Assembly (NCBI GenBank): GCA_963662175.1
Contig: OY759220.1
Span: 372,001 to 436,000, forward strand
From: Aradus depressus
Taxonomy: Eukaryota > Arthropoda > Insecta > Hemiptera > Aradidae
DNA: 64,000 nucleotides
Direction of reading: 5' to 3'
Translations under genes and position numbers: made by a program
The notes under the pieces: model-generated
The model's database searches: none
Seen by the model: the letters and a program-made list of their open reading frames with translations, nothing else
What the model was told of the DNA's origin: nothing
Shown here: one piece after another, positions 43,612-53,604 of the stretch
Position numbering within the stretch: the stretch's first letter is position 1
Layout of the letters: the number at the start of each line of letters is the position of its first letter

Positions 43612-43970
43612 GTATTGATAATAGCTGAAGAGCTATTATCAATACTTACTTCAAGAATATTTAGAGCCTCAACCGAGCGTTTGGACGTCCCAACATAAAT
43701 TTATTTCTCGAACGCAGGAAACGCTTACGTCCTGATGTTTGGAAGAGAAGTGAAGACCCGACTGAGGATGAAGATCTGACCCGACTGAAGATCTTCACAA
43801 TCAAATCAAATTTGAGACTCAATCCGACAAAAATGACAAACTTAACCAGGAACTGCACTTACATCAACAGAAAGCTGATGAAGTTAGGAACAGTTTGACT
43901 GCAGATGCAAAGACTCCATTTATTGATGACGACACTACAGTTATTTCATTTGATTTATTCTAAATTCTTC
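43612..43970 (+). pseudogene. Gag remnant joined to a second mobile-element protein fragment
   Basis: After a small hairpin, gag text continues to about 43720. From about 43795 to 43963 another frame reads DLHNQIKFETQSDKNDKLN, then QELHLHQQKADEVRNSL and TTVISFDLF. The ELHLHQ.KAD...L and SFDL pattern occurs in uncharacterised arthropod transposon proteins just before their nuclease-like core. Only this scrap remains; identity is tentative. Confidence 0.45.
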
Positions 43971-44190
43971 ACTATTCTAAAATTTCATATATAAATAAGT
44001 ATTTGGGGTCCATTTATGGAGATGACAAAATGTACTCAATTTTCAATTGCCATTTTCTCCCTGTTCAGTTTCAACCAGTTGGTCCGCTCTGGCTCCAAAC
44101 TCCTCATTTCTTCTCTTCATTTAACGACAACTCTCAATAACGCCATAAAATGCGCAGTCCCTTAAGTGTCGCTATATAGAGTTTACACTG

Positions 44191-44976
44191 TAGTAGTTTA
44201 GTTTTACTCATAGTCACATCAACCAAGTTTTCGTGGTAAATAATGCGGTCTAAGAATTTAGCTTTTGCGATTAGTTTCCATGAGTTTTTTCATCGGATCG
44301 GACCAGTAACTAATTTCATATTCATGCGTTTACGGATGTTTTCCATTGTTTTTCCAAAGACGGCGTTATTTACAAGTTAACGATTGTAGCCACCGGTACT
44401 GTTTAAATTTCATGGCGCGATAAACATTTGTAACACGCAACCCATGTTTAATAGCCTGCTTTAATTTAACATAATGTACAACGTACCACTTCCGAGAATT
44501 TAAATGTACAACTAATTTTGGGACATTACTGCCTGGCATTAGCTCTCTAATTACTACCCTTATCTCTCTCTGATTGACTGACTGACTCTGGGTAGGGATG
44601 AAGGGCTGTATATAGCCGGGACTAGTACTGACTGACTGTTGGCGAGAGACAAGGGCTGAATAGAAACCCCTTTATTGTCAAAAAAGAAGACGCCATAGCT
44701 TAACTCATTTGCGAAAAAATTTCGTACCCCATGGAGCAAGTTAAAGTACTTGAAAATAAATGAAACCCGTAAGCCTTATAACTCCGAAACATTTATTTAC
44801 AATAAACATTTTTTGCAGTCGCTCTCTCTTACTGACGGAGGCAATAACGCGTTCGGATTGACTAGCCTCTAATTCATTTTTTATTATCAAGTTGGTTCTG
44901 ACAAGATGCTGTTTTACTTTTTTCTTATACTTTTAATGATTCATATTCAACTAATTATCATATACCATTTTTTCAG
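44191..44976. other. No gene seen
   Basis: Nothing coding. A short tgactgactgac repeat occurs at 44574-44586 and 44627-44638. A T-rich tract (44965-44976) precedes the next acceptor. Confidence 0.6.
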
Positions 44977-45116
44977 GAAAAATGCCTGCTATTGAGCCAG
45001 TCATAAATTGTCAGTCCTACCGATGTGTCACCTGCCAGTACTCGACGTACGAAGGAAACAGATGTGCGACCAACATACCCCTTCATCTCTCACCACATCA
45101 CTTGCCACAAAAATGA
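44977..45116 (+). CDS. Zinc-finger-type terminal exon (alternative partner), possibly decayed
   Basis: Follows acceptor ttttttcag (44968-44976). In the phase set by the exon at 38183-38269 it encodes MPAIEPVINCQSYRCVTCQY, then STYEGNRCATNIPLHLSPHH, ending at TGA 45114-45116. CVTC...H...HH suggests a zinc-binding unit with unusual spacing. One base away, the frame FISHHITCHKNDEILKFYRH, then FKCSICD continues with a second Cys pair, so a one-base loss may have cut the finger short. Confidence 0.45.
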
Positions 45117-45766
45117 CGAAATTTTGAAATTTTATAGACATTTCAAATGTTCAATATGTGATATATTTTTTTGTTTACTTATTTATTTAATTTATTATTT
45201 ACTTATTTTCATTTCTGTGTCTAAGATCTAATAACTGTTTGTGTACCTAATTTATGATCCAACTTGATGTATACATTTGTAAAGTTGAAAAACTATCACA
45301 ATAATATGATATATGTTTGTTATTTTGAAAATACATTTCTGTTTGTAGCAATTGCAAGTATGTGTTGCTAATTTTACAATTACCTTTATTGTTCCAATTC
45401 CAATTACATAGTACCATAAATGGTGTTTACATAAGGCTAGCATCCCGACGTTTCTTTGAGAGAGAATACTTGTTCAAATTTAGATTCAGAGTTTTATGTG
45501 AGAGTTGATTCTTTGAGAAATGTAGTTATTTTTAGTTACCAACCAAAATAATAAAATAACGTAATCTCAAAAACAAGCTGCATCATCCACCAATAGAGTT
45601 CTATGTGTGACACCATATTTCGGTTTTGTTTGAATATTATATTATATTTATTTGAAAACTTCTGCTAGCTTAGGATGTTGTTGCCTTTTGTTTAGATACC
45701 GTATGGTTTGTTTGTGTTTTTTAATTGTCACACCGAAGACCGGTCTGCTGATGTCATGGTTCGGCG
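45117..45766. other. No gene seen
   Basis: A/T-rich sequence between the zinc-finger exon (plus) and the CAP-D2 3' end (minus); it probably holds the 3' UTR of the latter. gaatattatattatatttatt at 45629-45650 is A/T-rich. Confidence 0.5.
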
Positions 45767-46352
45767 CTACTTTCTGGTGGACCGAGTCCTGGTGATCCGG
45801 CGAGGCGTGTCTGTGATCTCCATCGCTCCGACCCGCTCCCGCCGGACTGACCGCTGTGATCTGGGTGGTGGCAGCCCGAGGTTTCACGAACTCCTCTTCC
45901 TCTCCCCTCTCTTCCTCCATCCTCCTGATGGGAGGCCCGGCTCCTGTTCACACTTCCCCTCCATCCTCCTGTTGGGAGGCCCGGCTCCTGTTCACACTTC
46001 CCCTCCATCCTCCTGTTGGGAGGCCCGGCTCCTGTTCACACTTCCCCTCCATCCTCCTGTTGGGAGGCCCGGCTCCTGTTCACACTTCCCCTCCATTCTC
46101 CTGATGGGAGGCCCGGCTCCTGTTCACACTTCCCCTCCATCCTCCTGTTGGGAGGCCCGGCTCCTGTTCACACTTCCCCTCCATTCTCCTGTTGGGAGTC
46201 CCGGCTCCTGTTCACACTTCCCCTCCATCCTCCTGTTGGGAGGCCCGGCTTCTGTTCACACTTCCCCCTTCTCTTCCTGTTGGAGGGATGCTCTCTTGCG
46301 TCTCTCCTGATGTCAGCTCCTCCAGTTTCTTCAGACCTTCCGTTGCCAACTC
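45767..46352 (-). pseudogene. Cap-D2: CAP-D2 last exon(s): C-terminal tail with internal minisatellite
   Basis: Acceptor cag at 46353-46355 is followed by ELATEGLKKLEELTSGETQE, matching the CAP-D2 region RACHTRGLDGIKELE. The frame then enters a 44-bp repeat array and hits TGA at 46212-46214. Beyond the array, other frames contain EEEEFVKPRAATT (compare SDNDFVTPEPRRTT) and then RSQRSVRRERVGAMEI, TDTPRRITRTRSTRK and a stop at 45767-45769, similar to the basic tail of CAP-D2. In vertebrates this tail holds CDK sites. So the ancestral end seems present but is split over at least three frames. Confidence 0.72.
45917..46268. repeat. 44-bp minisatellite, eight units, in the CAP-D2 tail
   Basis: Units start at 45917, 45961, 46005, 46049, 46093, 46137, 46181 and 46225, each reading ccat(c/t)ctcctg(t/a)tggga and ggcccggctcctgttcacac. 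As 44 is not a multiple of three, the reading frame rotates in every unit. One of three minus-strand frames has a TGA per unit, so no frame is open for more than two complete units. Confidence 0.95.
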
Positions 46353-47090
46353 CTGCAACATTTAAAGACCTTATATTAATTAGATAAACACCGACTAATT
46401 ATAACAAAATAATTAGTTATCGGCGATGGGAGTTCGCAAACTACAGTTTGCCAGCCTCCATGTTCACACTTGATACCAATTGAAATTGCAACGTGAAAAT
46501 GCATATGAATGACAAAATGAATGGTAAAAATGACTTTTTTAGACCTCTCAAATCAAAGTACCAGATTTTGTAACTATTTATGTACAAAATAATACCAGAA
46601 AATTATTTTCCCAAAAAATACAAAGAACTCAATGTTCACTGGTACAATTCACGCGAAATTAAAACATACTTTGTACCTTGCAACTGCAGAGTTGGTACAC
46701 TTTCGGTCAATAATTGATAAGAGCTCAGTAAACATAACCTCACACACTTGCTGATTCAATTCCATTTCTAACTAAACAAGTGACCCGAAGGTGTAGGAGT
46801 TAAACATTAATGGAGGCCTCTCTTGAGATAGGAATTATTTCTCTAAAATTTAAAAGCCTCTAGTATAGTATGGCGGCAGCCCACGGACCGCATGACCCTC
46901 TTTGCGCAATTATTATTTATGATATTCTAACAGGTTGTTGAGCAAATGGCACTTTTAAATTCCCTGATAATTCCCAGATATCACCCTGATTACATTCTAC
47001 ATCTTGCTTTCTCTGGGCACTTCAACATAAAGAAGCATTGCAACTTTTATTTATATTTTAAATTGTAAACGTTACACAATGACACAGGGT
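46353..47090. other. CAP-D2 intron; no gene seen
   Basis: Mostly A/T-rich. tagtatggcggcagcccacg at 46865 stands out as GC-richer but has no recognisable origin. Confidence 0.5.
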
Positions 47091-47470
47091 GACATTATAC
47101 GAACATACGAACTGGAACTATGGGGTTCAGACAAGAGTTCCAACATAAATAAAATACAATCCTTTCAGTCCGAAGTCCTCCAATATATTGTCAATGCGCC
47201 CTTTTACGTCGCCAATAAAATCGTCTACAAAAACCATTCCTTTTGTTCAAGACCTAATCCAACTTCACTTCACGGAACTCCATTCTGAACTGTATACCCA
47301 TCCCAATCCATTCGCTCAGCGCTTGCCCTCATCCCGACAACCCTCCATGTTGCCTAAGAAGACACTGGCCTAGCGATCTTCTGAGAACTATCTATAGAGA
47401 TGCCAACACTGGCAGGCTTCTCCCTTCACTTCAAACCAATCATTCTATATTTCGTAGATAAGAAAAAAAA
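47091..47470 (+). pseudogene. Jockey-like retrotransposon, 5'-truncated 3' end
   Basis: Plus-strand text reads LELWGSDKSSNINKIQSFQS, then EVLQYIVNAPFYVANKIVY, shifts frame to PFVQDLIQLHFTELHSELY and THPNPFAQRLPSSRQPSML, then shifts again to HWPSDLLRTIYRDANTGR. This is the C-terminal end of Jockey ORF2. It ends at an A run (47462-47472). Insertion was into CAP-D2 sequence about 30 bp from a splice donor. It is the same family as the fragment at 1-965, whose text stops just where this one begins. Confidence 0.82.
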
Positions 47471-47501
47471 AATATTTATTTTCGAAAAGAAAAGAAGCAA
47501 C

Positions 47502-47727
47502 CTTGATGTGAGGCTTGACGGGGGGGCGCCAGTGAAGACCTGTGTCTGTTGGAGCCGCTCTCCGAAAGATGGTATCGTCTCCACCAGGATCCCCAGTCTC
47601 TTCTCTGTGTAGGTCAGCTGGCTCAAACAGAAGGACATCTTCATCCTGGGACTCTCGAAGTCGACTACACAGTCTGCTGACCAGCAGCTCGTTCTGTCCC
47701 TCTTTACCAATCAGACTCAGTATAAAT
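47502..47727 (-). pseudogene. Cap-D2: CAP-D2 exon near the C-terminus, with compensating frame breaks
   Basis: Acceptor cag at 47728-47730, donor GT at 47500-47501. It starts FILSLIGKEGQNELLVSRLC (compare QLLSYITKDKQTESLVEKLC). The homologous middle, MKMSFCLSQLTYTEKRLGIL, then VETIPSFGERLQQTQVF, is in a second frame (compare LAYCLSLLPLTERGLRKML). The end, RPPVKPHIK, is back in the first frame and joins the next exon (ELATEGL) in phase. The shifts fall near 47670 and at the seven-G run 47520-47527. The first frame alone is open for 98 codons, but its middle is meaningless. This is either a decayed exon or two consensus indels. Confidence 0.82.
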
Positions 47728-47808
47728 CTGACAACAAACAAGACATTTAATATTCATGATTACAAAAACAACCAGTCACCTGATGTAGCAACGACGACGG
47801 AAGCAGAG

Positions 47809-48060
47809 AGGAATAGATAATTAAAATACACAATTTCTTTGTCAAACTTCACTATATATTCTCAAATACTCAACTAGTTTCGCCGTGTTAAGGCATTATC
47901 AAGAGTCACTTACAAACTGACAGAATTGGTTGACAGGATAGAAGGTACAGTTATGGAGGGGGTTTTTAGGTAATGACGGGGAATCCCTTGTTTTTGTTAC
48001 TCTATACATTCCAATAAACAGATATTTACAAGATAATAATAAATATAAAATAAAAAGAAA

Positions 48061-48099
<39 letters not shown>

Positions 48100-48935
48100 T
48101 AAAGCGAATCTAACAGTAAAGTGTTGGTATTTATATAGGTATGACTCAGGAATTATATAAATGTAAAATATAATAAATATTAAAGTGAATAAAAACAAAT
48201 ACATAGAATTTAAAGACAAATTAAAACATCAAATGAAAATATAGTATTCTCTGAATGTCAGTTGGCAAAAACATTTCCACAATCATCAGACTCTTAGCTA
48301 CTTAAATTTTAAATTAAGAAGGGGGGAATGGTTCAGTTCTATTTGTTCATTTAGCATTACAATATCGTTATTTTTGTTCAGTTTATTTATTTCTACCGCT
48401 TCCAGTAAATTCAAAAGTGGACCTTTTTGGCAGATATGTATTATATTTGGTTTGTGTTGTGTGTCTATGGTATGTCCTGTCTCTGTGAGATGTTGGTGAA
48501 ATGAGGAAGTGTTGCAGTTTGTATTTCTTGTGTGTTCCCTGTATCTATTCTTAAAGGATCTCCCTGTCTGTCCCGCGTACTTTAATATTTTACATTTATA
48601 TAATTCAAGAGTCATACCTATATAAATACCAACACTTTACTGTTAGATTCGCTTTATTAGATTTTTTATATATATATATATTCTTTCTTTTTATTTTATA
48701 TTTATTATTATCTTGTAAATATCTGCTTATTGGAATGTATAGAGTAACAAAAACAAGGGATTCCCCGTCATTACCTAAAAACCCCCTCCATAACTGTACC
48801 TTCTATCCTGTCAACCAATTCTGTCAGTTTGTAAGTGACTCTTGATAATGCCTTAACACGGCGAAACTAGTTGAGTATTTGAGAATATATAGTGAAGTTT
48901 GACAAAGAAATTGTGTATTTTAATTATCTATTCCT
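47809..48935. mobile_element. Penelope-like element fragment with inverted long terminal repeats
   Basis: Arms of about 330 bp (47809-48147 and 48610-48935) are inverted copies, ending in aggaatagataattaaaata. Between them is a GIY-YIG frame, as expected for the 3' end of a Penelope-like element; the reverse transcriptase is missing. A 13-bp direct repeat ggaagcagagagg (47799-47811 and 48980-48992) flanks it. Each arm has the text ttgataatgcc...ggcgaaac, reminiscent of hammerhead-ribozyme cores in Penelope repeats. It lies in a CAP-D2 intron. Confidence 0.8.
48298..48615 (-). pseudogene. GIY-YIG endonuclease domain of a Penelope-like element
   Basis: The frame encodes YAGQTGRSFKNRYREH, then FHQHLTETGHTID, IIHICQKGPLLNLLEAVEI and KLNKNNDIVMLNEQ. 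GQTGRSF..R..EH and the glutamate in LNLLEAVEI match the GIY-YIG core and metal-binding residue. The YIG half appears as YAG, and the upstream GIY is beyond the junction at 48615, so the domain is incomplete. In active elements it nicks DNA for insertion. The frame is otherwise open for 105 codons. Confidence 0.85.
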
Positions 48936-49190
48936 AGAATGGAGCTTCACAAAATAAATCTGGAAACCATAAATTATTTGGAAGCAGAGAGGTATAGTGT
49001 AGAGTCGTGAGTACGATACCAGCCAAGGCCCTTAGGCTCTTTATCTGGGAGCCGTCCTATGTGTTGTCAGACCCCTCGACTAATTAAACCTAGTTAATCA
49101 TCGGCAACGTACTTCCCCAGCGCGAATTAACTAAATTTTCACTCTTCCTCTGACTCCAATCTATCGATTTGTTTGAAGTTTTCTGACACC
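48936..49190. other. No gene; intron with a D1 piece
   Basis: Contains the second flank of the Penelope insertion and a D1 segment (49085-49165) that runs directly into the 90-bp array. Confidence 0.5.
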
Positions 49191-51755
49191 TCTACTATAG
49201 CTTGGCAACGTAGATGATAAAGTGCGAGTGCGCAACTCTCCCCGCGCATCTTATACCTCCATCTCTCCTCTCTGTACATCTCTACTATAGCTTGGCAACG
49301 TAGATGATAAAGTGCGAGTGCACAACTCTCCCCGCGCCTCTTATACCTCCATCTCTCCTCTCTGTACATCTCTACTATAGCTTGGAAACGTAGATGATAA
49401 AGCGCGAGTGCGCAACTCTCCCCGCGCCTCTTATACCTCCATCTCTCCTCTCTGTACATCTCTACTATAGCTTGGCAACGTAGATGATAAAGTGCGAGTG
49501 CACAACTCTCCCCGCGCCTCTTATACCTCCATCTCTCCTCACTGCACATCTCTACTATAGCTTGGCAACGTAGATGATAAAGCGCGAGTGCGCAACTCTC
49601 CCCGCGCCTCTTATACCTCCATCTCTCCTCTCTGTACATCTCTACTATAGCTTGGCAACGTAGATGATAAAGTGCGAGTGCACAACTCTCCCCGCGCCTC
49701 TTATACCTCCATCTCTCCTCACTGCACATCTCTACTATAGCTTGGCAACGTAGATGATAAAGCGCGAGTGCGCAACTCTCCCCGCGCCTCTTATACCTCC
49801 ATCTCTCCTCACTGCACATCTCTACTATAGCTTGGCAACGTAGATGATAAAGCGCGAGTGCGCAACTCTCCCCGCGCCTCTTATACCTCCATCTCTCCTC
49901 ACTGCACATCTCTACTATAGCCTGGCAACGTAGATGATAAAGTGCGAGTGCACAACTCTCCCCGCGCCTCTTATACCTCCATCTCTCCTCACTGCACATC
50001 TTTACTATAGCTTGGCAACGTAGATGATAAAGCGCGAGTGCGCAACTCTCCCCGCGCCTCTTATACCTCCATCTCTCCTCACTGCACATCTCTACTATAG
50101 CTTGGCAACGTAGATGATAAAGCGCGAGTGCGCAACTCTCCCCGCGCCTTTTATACCTCCATCTCTCCTCTCTGTACATCTCTACTATAGCTTGGCAACG
50201 TAGATGATAAAGTGCGAGTGCACAACTCTCCCCGCGCCTCTTATACCTCCATCTCTCCTCACTGCACATCTCTACTATAGCTTGGCAACGTAGATGATAA
50301 AGCGCGAGTGCGCAACTCTCCCCGCGCCTCTTATACCTCCATCTCTCCTCACTGCACACCTCTACTATAGCTTGGCAACGTAGATGATAAAGCGCGAGTG
50401 CGCAACTCTCCCCGCGCCTCTTATACCTCCATCTCTCCTCACTGCACATCTCTACTATAGCTTGGCAACGTAGATGATAAAGCGCGAGTGCGCAACTCTC
50501 CCCGCGCCTTTTATACCTCCATCTCTCCTCTCTGTACATCTCTACTATAGCTTGGCAACGTAGATGATAAAGTGCGAGTGCACAACTCTCCCCGCGCCTC
50601 TTATACCTCCATCTCTCCTCACTGCACATCTCTACTATAGCTTGGCAACGTAGATGATAAAGCGCGAGTGCGCAACTCTCCCCGCGCCTCTTATACCTCC
50701 ATCTCTCCTCACTGCACACCTCTACTATAGCTTGGCAACGTAGATGATGAAGCGCGAGTGCGCAACTCTCCCCGCGCATCTTATACCTCCATCTCTCCTC
50801 TCTGTACATCTCTACTATAGCTTGGCAACGTAGATGATAAAGTGCGAGTGCGCAACTCTCCCCGCGCATCTTATACCTCCATCTCTCCTCTCTGTACATC
50901 TCTACTGTAGCTTGGCAACGTAGATGATAAAGCGCGAGTGCGCAACTCTCCCCGCGCGTCATATACCTCCATCTCTCCTCTGTGTACACCTCTACTATAG
51001 CTTGGCAACGTAGATGATAAAGCGCGAGTCCGCAACTCTCCCCGCGCGTCATATACCTCCATCTCTCCTCTCTGTACATCTCTACTATAGCTTGGCAACG
51101 TAGATGATAAAGTGCGAGTGCGCAACTCTCCCCGCGCATCTTATACCTCCATCTCTCCTCTCTGTACATCTCTACTATAGTTTGGCAACGTAGATGATAA
51201 AGCGCGAGTGCACAACTCTCCCCGCGCATCTTATACCTCCATCTCTCCTCTCTGTACATCTCTACTATAGTTTGGCAACGTAGATGATAAAGCGCGAGTG
51301 CACAACTCTCCCCGCGCATCTCTCCTCTCTGTACATCTCTCCCACAGCTTGGCTACGTAGATGATAAAGTGCGAGTGCGCAACTCTCCCCGCGCATCTTA
51401 TACCTCCATCTCAACGTAGATGATAAAGTGCGAGTGTACAACTCTCCCCGCGCCTCTTATACCTGCATCTCTCCTCTCTGTACACCTCTACTGTAGCTTG
51501 GCAACGTAGATGATAAAGCGCGAGTGCGCAACTCTCCCCGCGCGTCATATACCTCCATCTCTCCTCTGTGTACACCTCTACTATAGCTTGGCAACGTAGA
51601 TGATAAAGCGCGAGTGCGCAACTCTCCCCGCGCGTCATATACCTCCATCTCTCCTCACTGCACACCTCTACTATAGCTTGGCAACGTAGATGATAAAGCG
51701 GGAGTGCGCAACTCTCCCCGCGCATCTTGTACCATCATCTCTCCTCTCTGCTACC
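49191..51755. repeat. 90-bp minisatellite, about 28 units, in a CAP-D2 intron
   Basis: The unit contains tctactatagcttggcaacg, tagatgataaag(c/t)gcgagtg and caactctccccgcgc. The period is 90 bp from 49191 to about 51305, then a shorter disturbed part (51306-51420) and about four more units. Because 90 is divisible by three and one minus-strand frame lacks stops, an uninterrupted 726-codon frame (49139-51319) exists, repeating RGESCALALYHLRCQAIVE every 30 residues. Unit variants alternate (tctgtac versus actgcac), showing higher-order structure. Confidence 0.95.
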
Positions 51756-52066
51756 TCCACGAGCCTATAGGCGGTAAATGAAAGCTCTCACTTATTATCT
51801 AAATGCAGGTTGGGGATTTCTGTAAAAAAAAAGTTTAATAAAGCTGTTATAACCAGTATTTCATATAATGGTGTCTTAATTAACCATTGTTATGATATAA
51901 GAAAGGTAGATGCGTCATTCCTCCCTGTACCGGCTCGTGGCACCTCCTCTAGTATAGGTTATAGATATAGTTTTTAGTACTTTTACTTTAATAAAATATG
52001 TTAAATAGATTTATTTAAAATTAGATATGGAACCAGAAACTCCTTGATTCTTGTATCCAGACTTAC
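51756..52066. other. CAP-D2 intron; no gene seen
   Basis: A/T-rich with no recognisable feature apart from the donor side of the next exon. Confidence 0.5.
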
Positions 52067-52204
52067 TTGAGAATCCTGGAGAACTGGTCAAGGGGAGAGG
52101 CTCCTTCCTCTGAGCACTGGACAGACGGGAGATGATATCCGGCATCACGTTGTACAGGGTGTTCCCCTTCTGAGAGAGGTTAATCAGAAGATTTCGAACT
52201 CGCT
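52067..52204 (-). pseudogene. Cap-D2: CAP-D2 exon (GNTLYNVMPDIISRLS)
   Basis: Acceptor tgcag at 52205-52209, donor GTAAGT at 52061-52066. It reads ERVRNLLINLSQKGNTLY, then NVMPDIISRLSSAQRKE, matching FFNELSHKGNAIYNLLPDIISRLSD of CAP-D2 (about residue 1180), the most conserved stretch of the protein. The continuation PLDQFSRILK is one frame away, across the run cctctcccc; in that frame the exon ends in phase 2 and joins FILSLIG at 47727 exactly. A single lost C would explain it. The preceding ~850 residues of the protein are not found between this exon and the one at 53362. Confidence 0.88.
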
Positions 52205-53361
52205 CTGCACAACATCATCAAAAAACTATGAATGTCCGAAAACATTGTTACTTTTGATACAATGGAAAAACTAATAAAATAACTATAAATTGTCCAATTC
52301 CACAGAAAAAAAATAAAATATATATATAGTGTACCGGTTTCGCCTTATGCCATCATCAATGTACTGATGAACTTTGTAAAGTTCCATAGTAACATTTGTT
52401 TGCTAAGTTGGCATATTTATACAATTCTGATATTACCTGAGGCAGTGACTGTCGTCCCTGTAACCTCACCAGAATCTCAACTTCCGATATCACACCAAAT
52501 AATAACAATACTGCACCATACAAATATAGGCACACTTTAAATAAGAAGGCGCCAGTAGGAAAAAGGTAGCGTGGTTGCCTACTGTGCTCAAGATGATAGG
52601 ATTCAAAACCCGGTAGGATTCATAGGTTTTTTTTATCTGGGAAGTAAAAAAAAACTGAGCTTCGAATGGGACATTAAGCGATGGTCCCGAGTCTGTACGA
52701 CGTCGTTGCTCTGGTAGTAGGCGATGTGACCTCGTAGTTAAAGCCCGGGCATGAACAATAATAACTAACCATTATGCTGTAGAAACCAAAAGAGTTCATT
52801 ATTCATGGAATGCTACAAGTATACAATTTAAAGTATTCTTAAATTTAAAAAATACTGTTACATATAGAATGTTTATACTAATAGAATTATTGTTCGAAAA
52901 CTAGATTTTTATACACTTTACTCTCCTTTATGTATCGGTACAAGTATATCAAATTTATTCATGTTTTGAACGTTTAAAAAAAAATTATTGTACATACAAG
53001 AATAAAGAAAAACTATTCTCAACACTGTGATTTCAAAACTCCTTTGAAAAAAAAATTAACTCACTCGATTTTAATCCGAACATCCTAATTCTTTTTCTTT
53101 CATGAAAACTTGCATTTCCGAATTATTGTTATTGTACCCTTTCCCTGGATTGCATCAAAAATACAGATTTTATATAATCTAATCAAAAACATCTCTAAAA
53201 CAACTATTTGTCTACAAACGTGGTGAGGCGTGATATATCGCCATATCTCTACTACCTAGCTTGTGTCCCTAGTAGTGAAGACTGAACAGAGATGAGCTGC
53301 AACGCTGCACCCTAACAGCCATGTTTCACCGGCTAGTCTCTATCCTGGGAAGTCAACTCAC
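52205..53361. other. Intron-like; Penelope LTR-like scrap and SINE-like repeat
   Basis: 52328-52362, read on the minus strand, gives ttgatgatggcataaggcga plus aaccggtac, similar to the motif in the Penelope arms. 52540-52760 holds a SINE-like repeat: tagcgtggttgcctac (A-box-like), ggattcaaaacccggtagg (B-box-like), then ttaagcgatggtcccgagtc. The rest is A/T-rich. No CAP-D2 exon is recognisable here although ~850 residues are missing. Confidence 0.5.
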
Positions 53362-53604
53362 CTCATGGGTAAGACATCTGGAGAGGGTGTTGACGGAGGA
53401 CAAGAGGAGCTCCGGATGGCTCTCAGCTATGGCAGTGATGAGAGCAGCCCCTGCCTTCCCCAGTCCTGGCACCTCTTCCTCCCGAACAGCCTCCGACAGT
53501 TCTCGAAGTAGCTTGGTCAGGAGGGTCGTACACTTGTACTCCACCGCCAGCAGCAACACTGTGCACGTAATAGCAGACACTGTGTGCTCGTACTGTTTCA
53601 TCAA
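53362..53604 (-). CDS. Cap-D2: CAP-D2 exon, N-terminal HEAT region
   Basis: Acceptor ttcag at 53605-53609, donor GTGAGT at 53356-53361. It has 81 codons, phase 0 to 0, all open. It encodes LMKQYEHTVSAITCTVLLLA, then VEYKCTTLLTKLLRELSEAV and GAALITAIAESHPELLLSSV. This aligns with QMLQHFEHLAPVLVAAVSLW and REIGQKCP...FLTELAERVPAILMSS of CAP-D2 (about residues 245-325). It is part of the Cnd1 N-terminal domain that contacts the kleisin partner. It joins the exon at 53914-54015 in phase. Confidence 0.9.

Larger units (their letters stand above)
41794..44190. mobile_element. pogo/Tigger-like TIR element with nested insertions
   Basis: CAGTGTAAACTCCATTTAAC at 41794 is mirrored by GAGTTTACACTG ending at 44190, with TA on both sides (41792-41793, 44191-44192), as in pogo/Tc1-type elements. 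Related inner text (taacgacaa) lies at both ends. Inside are a perfect palindrome (42411-42653), an inner pair gaggagtttggagccagagc (42672) and its complement (ending near 44108), and coding relics. No pogo transposase is visible. Confidence 0.75.

Noticed and set aside
45708..46387. Long plus-strand frames rich in proline and serine
   Set aside because: They are the antisense of the 44-bp minisatellite and CAP-D2 tail; CAP-D2 similarity is on the minus strand.
47899..48219. 106-codon minus-strand frame with Tyr-Ile repeats
   Set aside because: It is a ta microsatellite within the Penelope arm, not a protein.
49139..51319. 726-codon open frame on the minus strand
   Set aside because: It is created by a 90-bp minisatellite (divisible by three) with no stop in one frame; there is no start context, no non-repeat domain, and it lies in a CAP-D2 intron.
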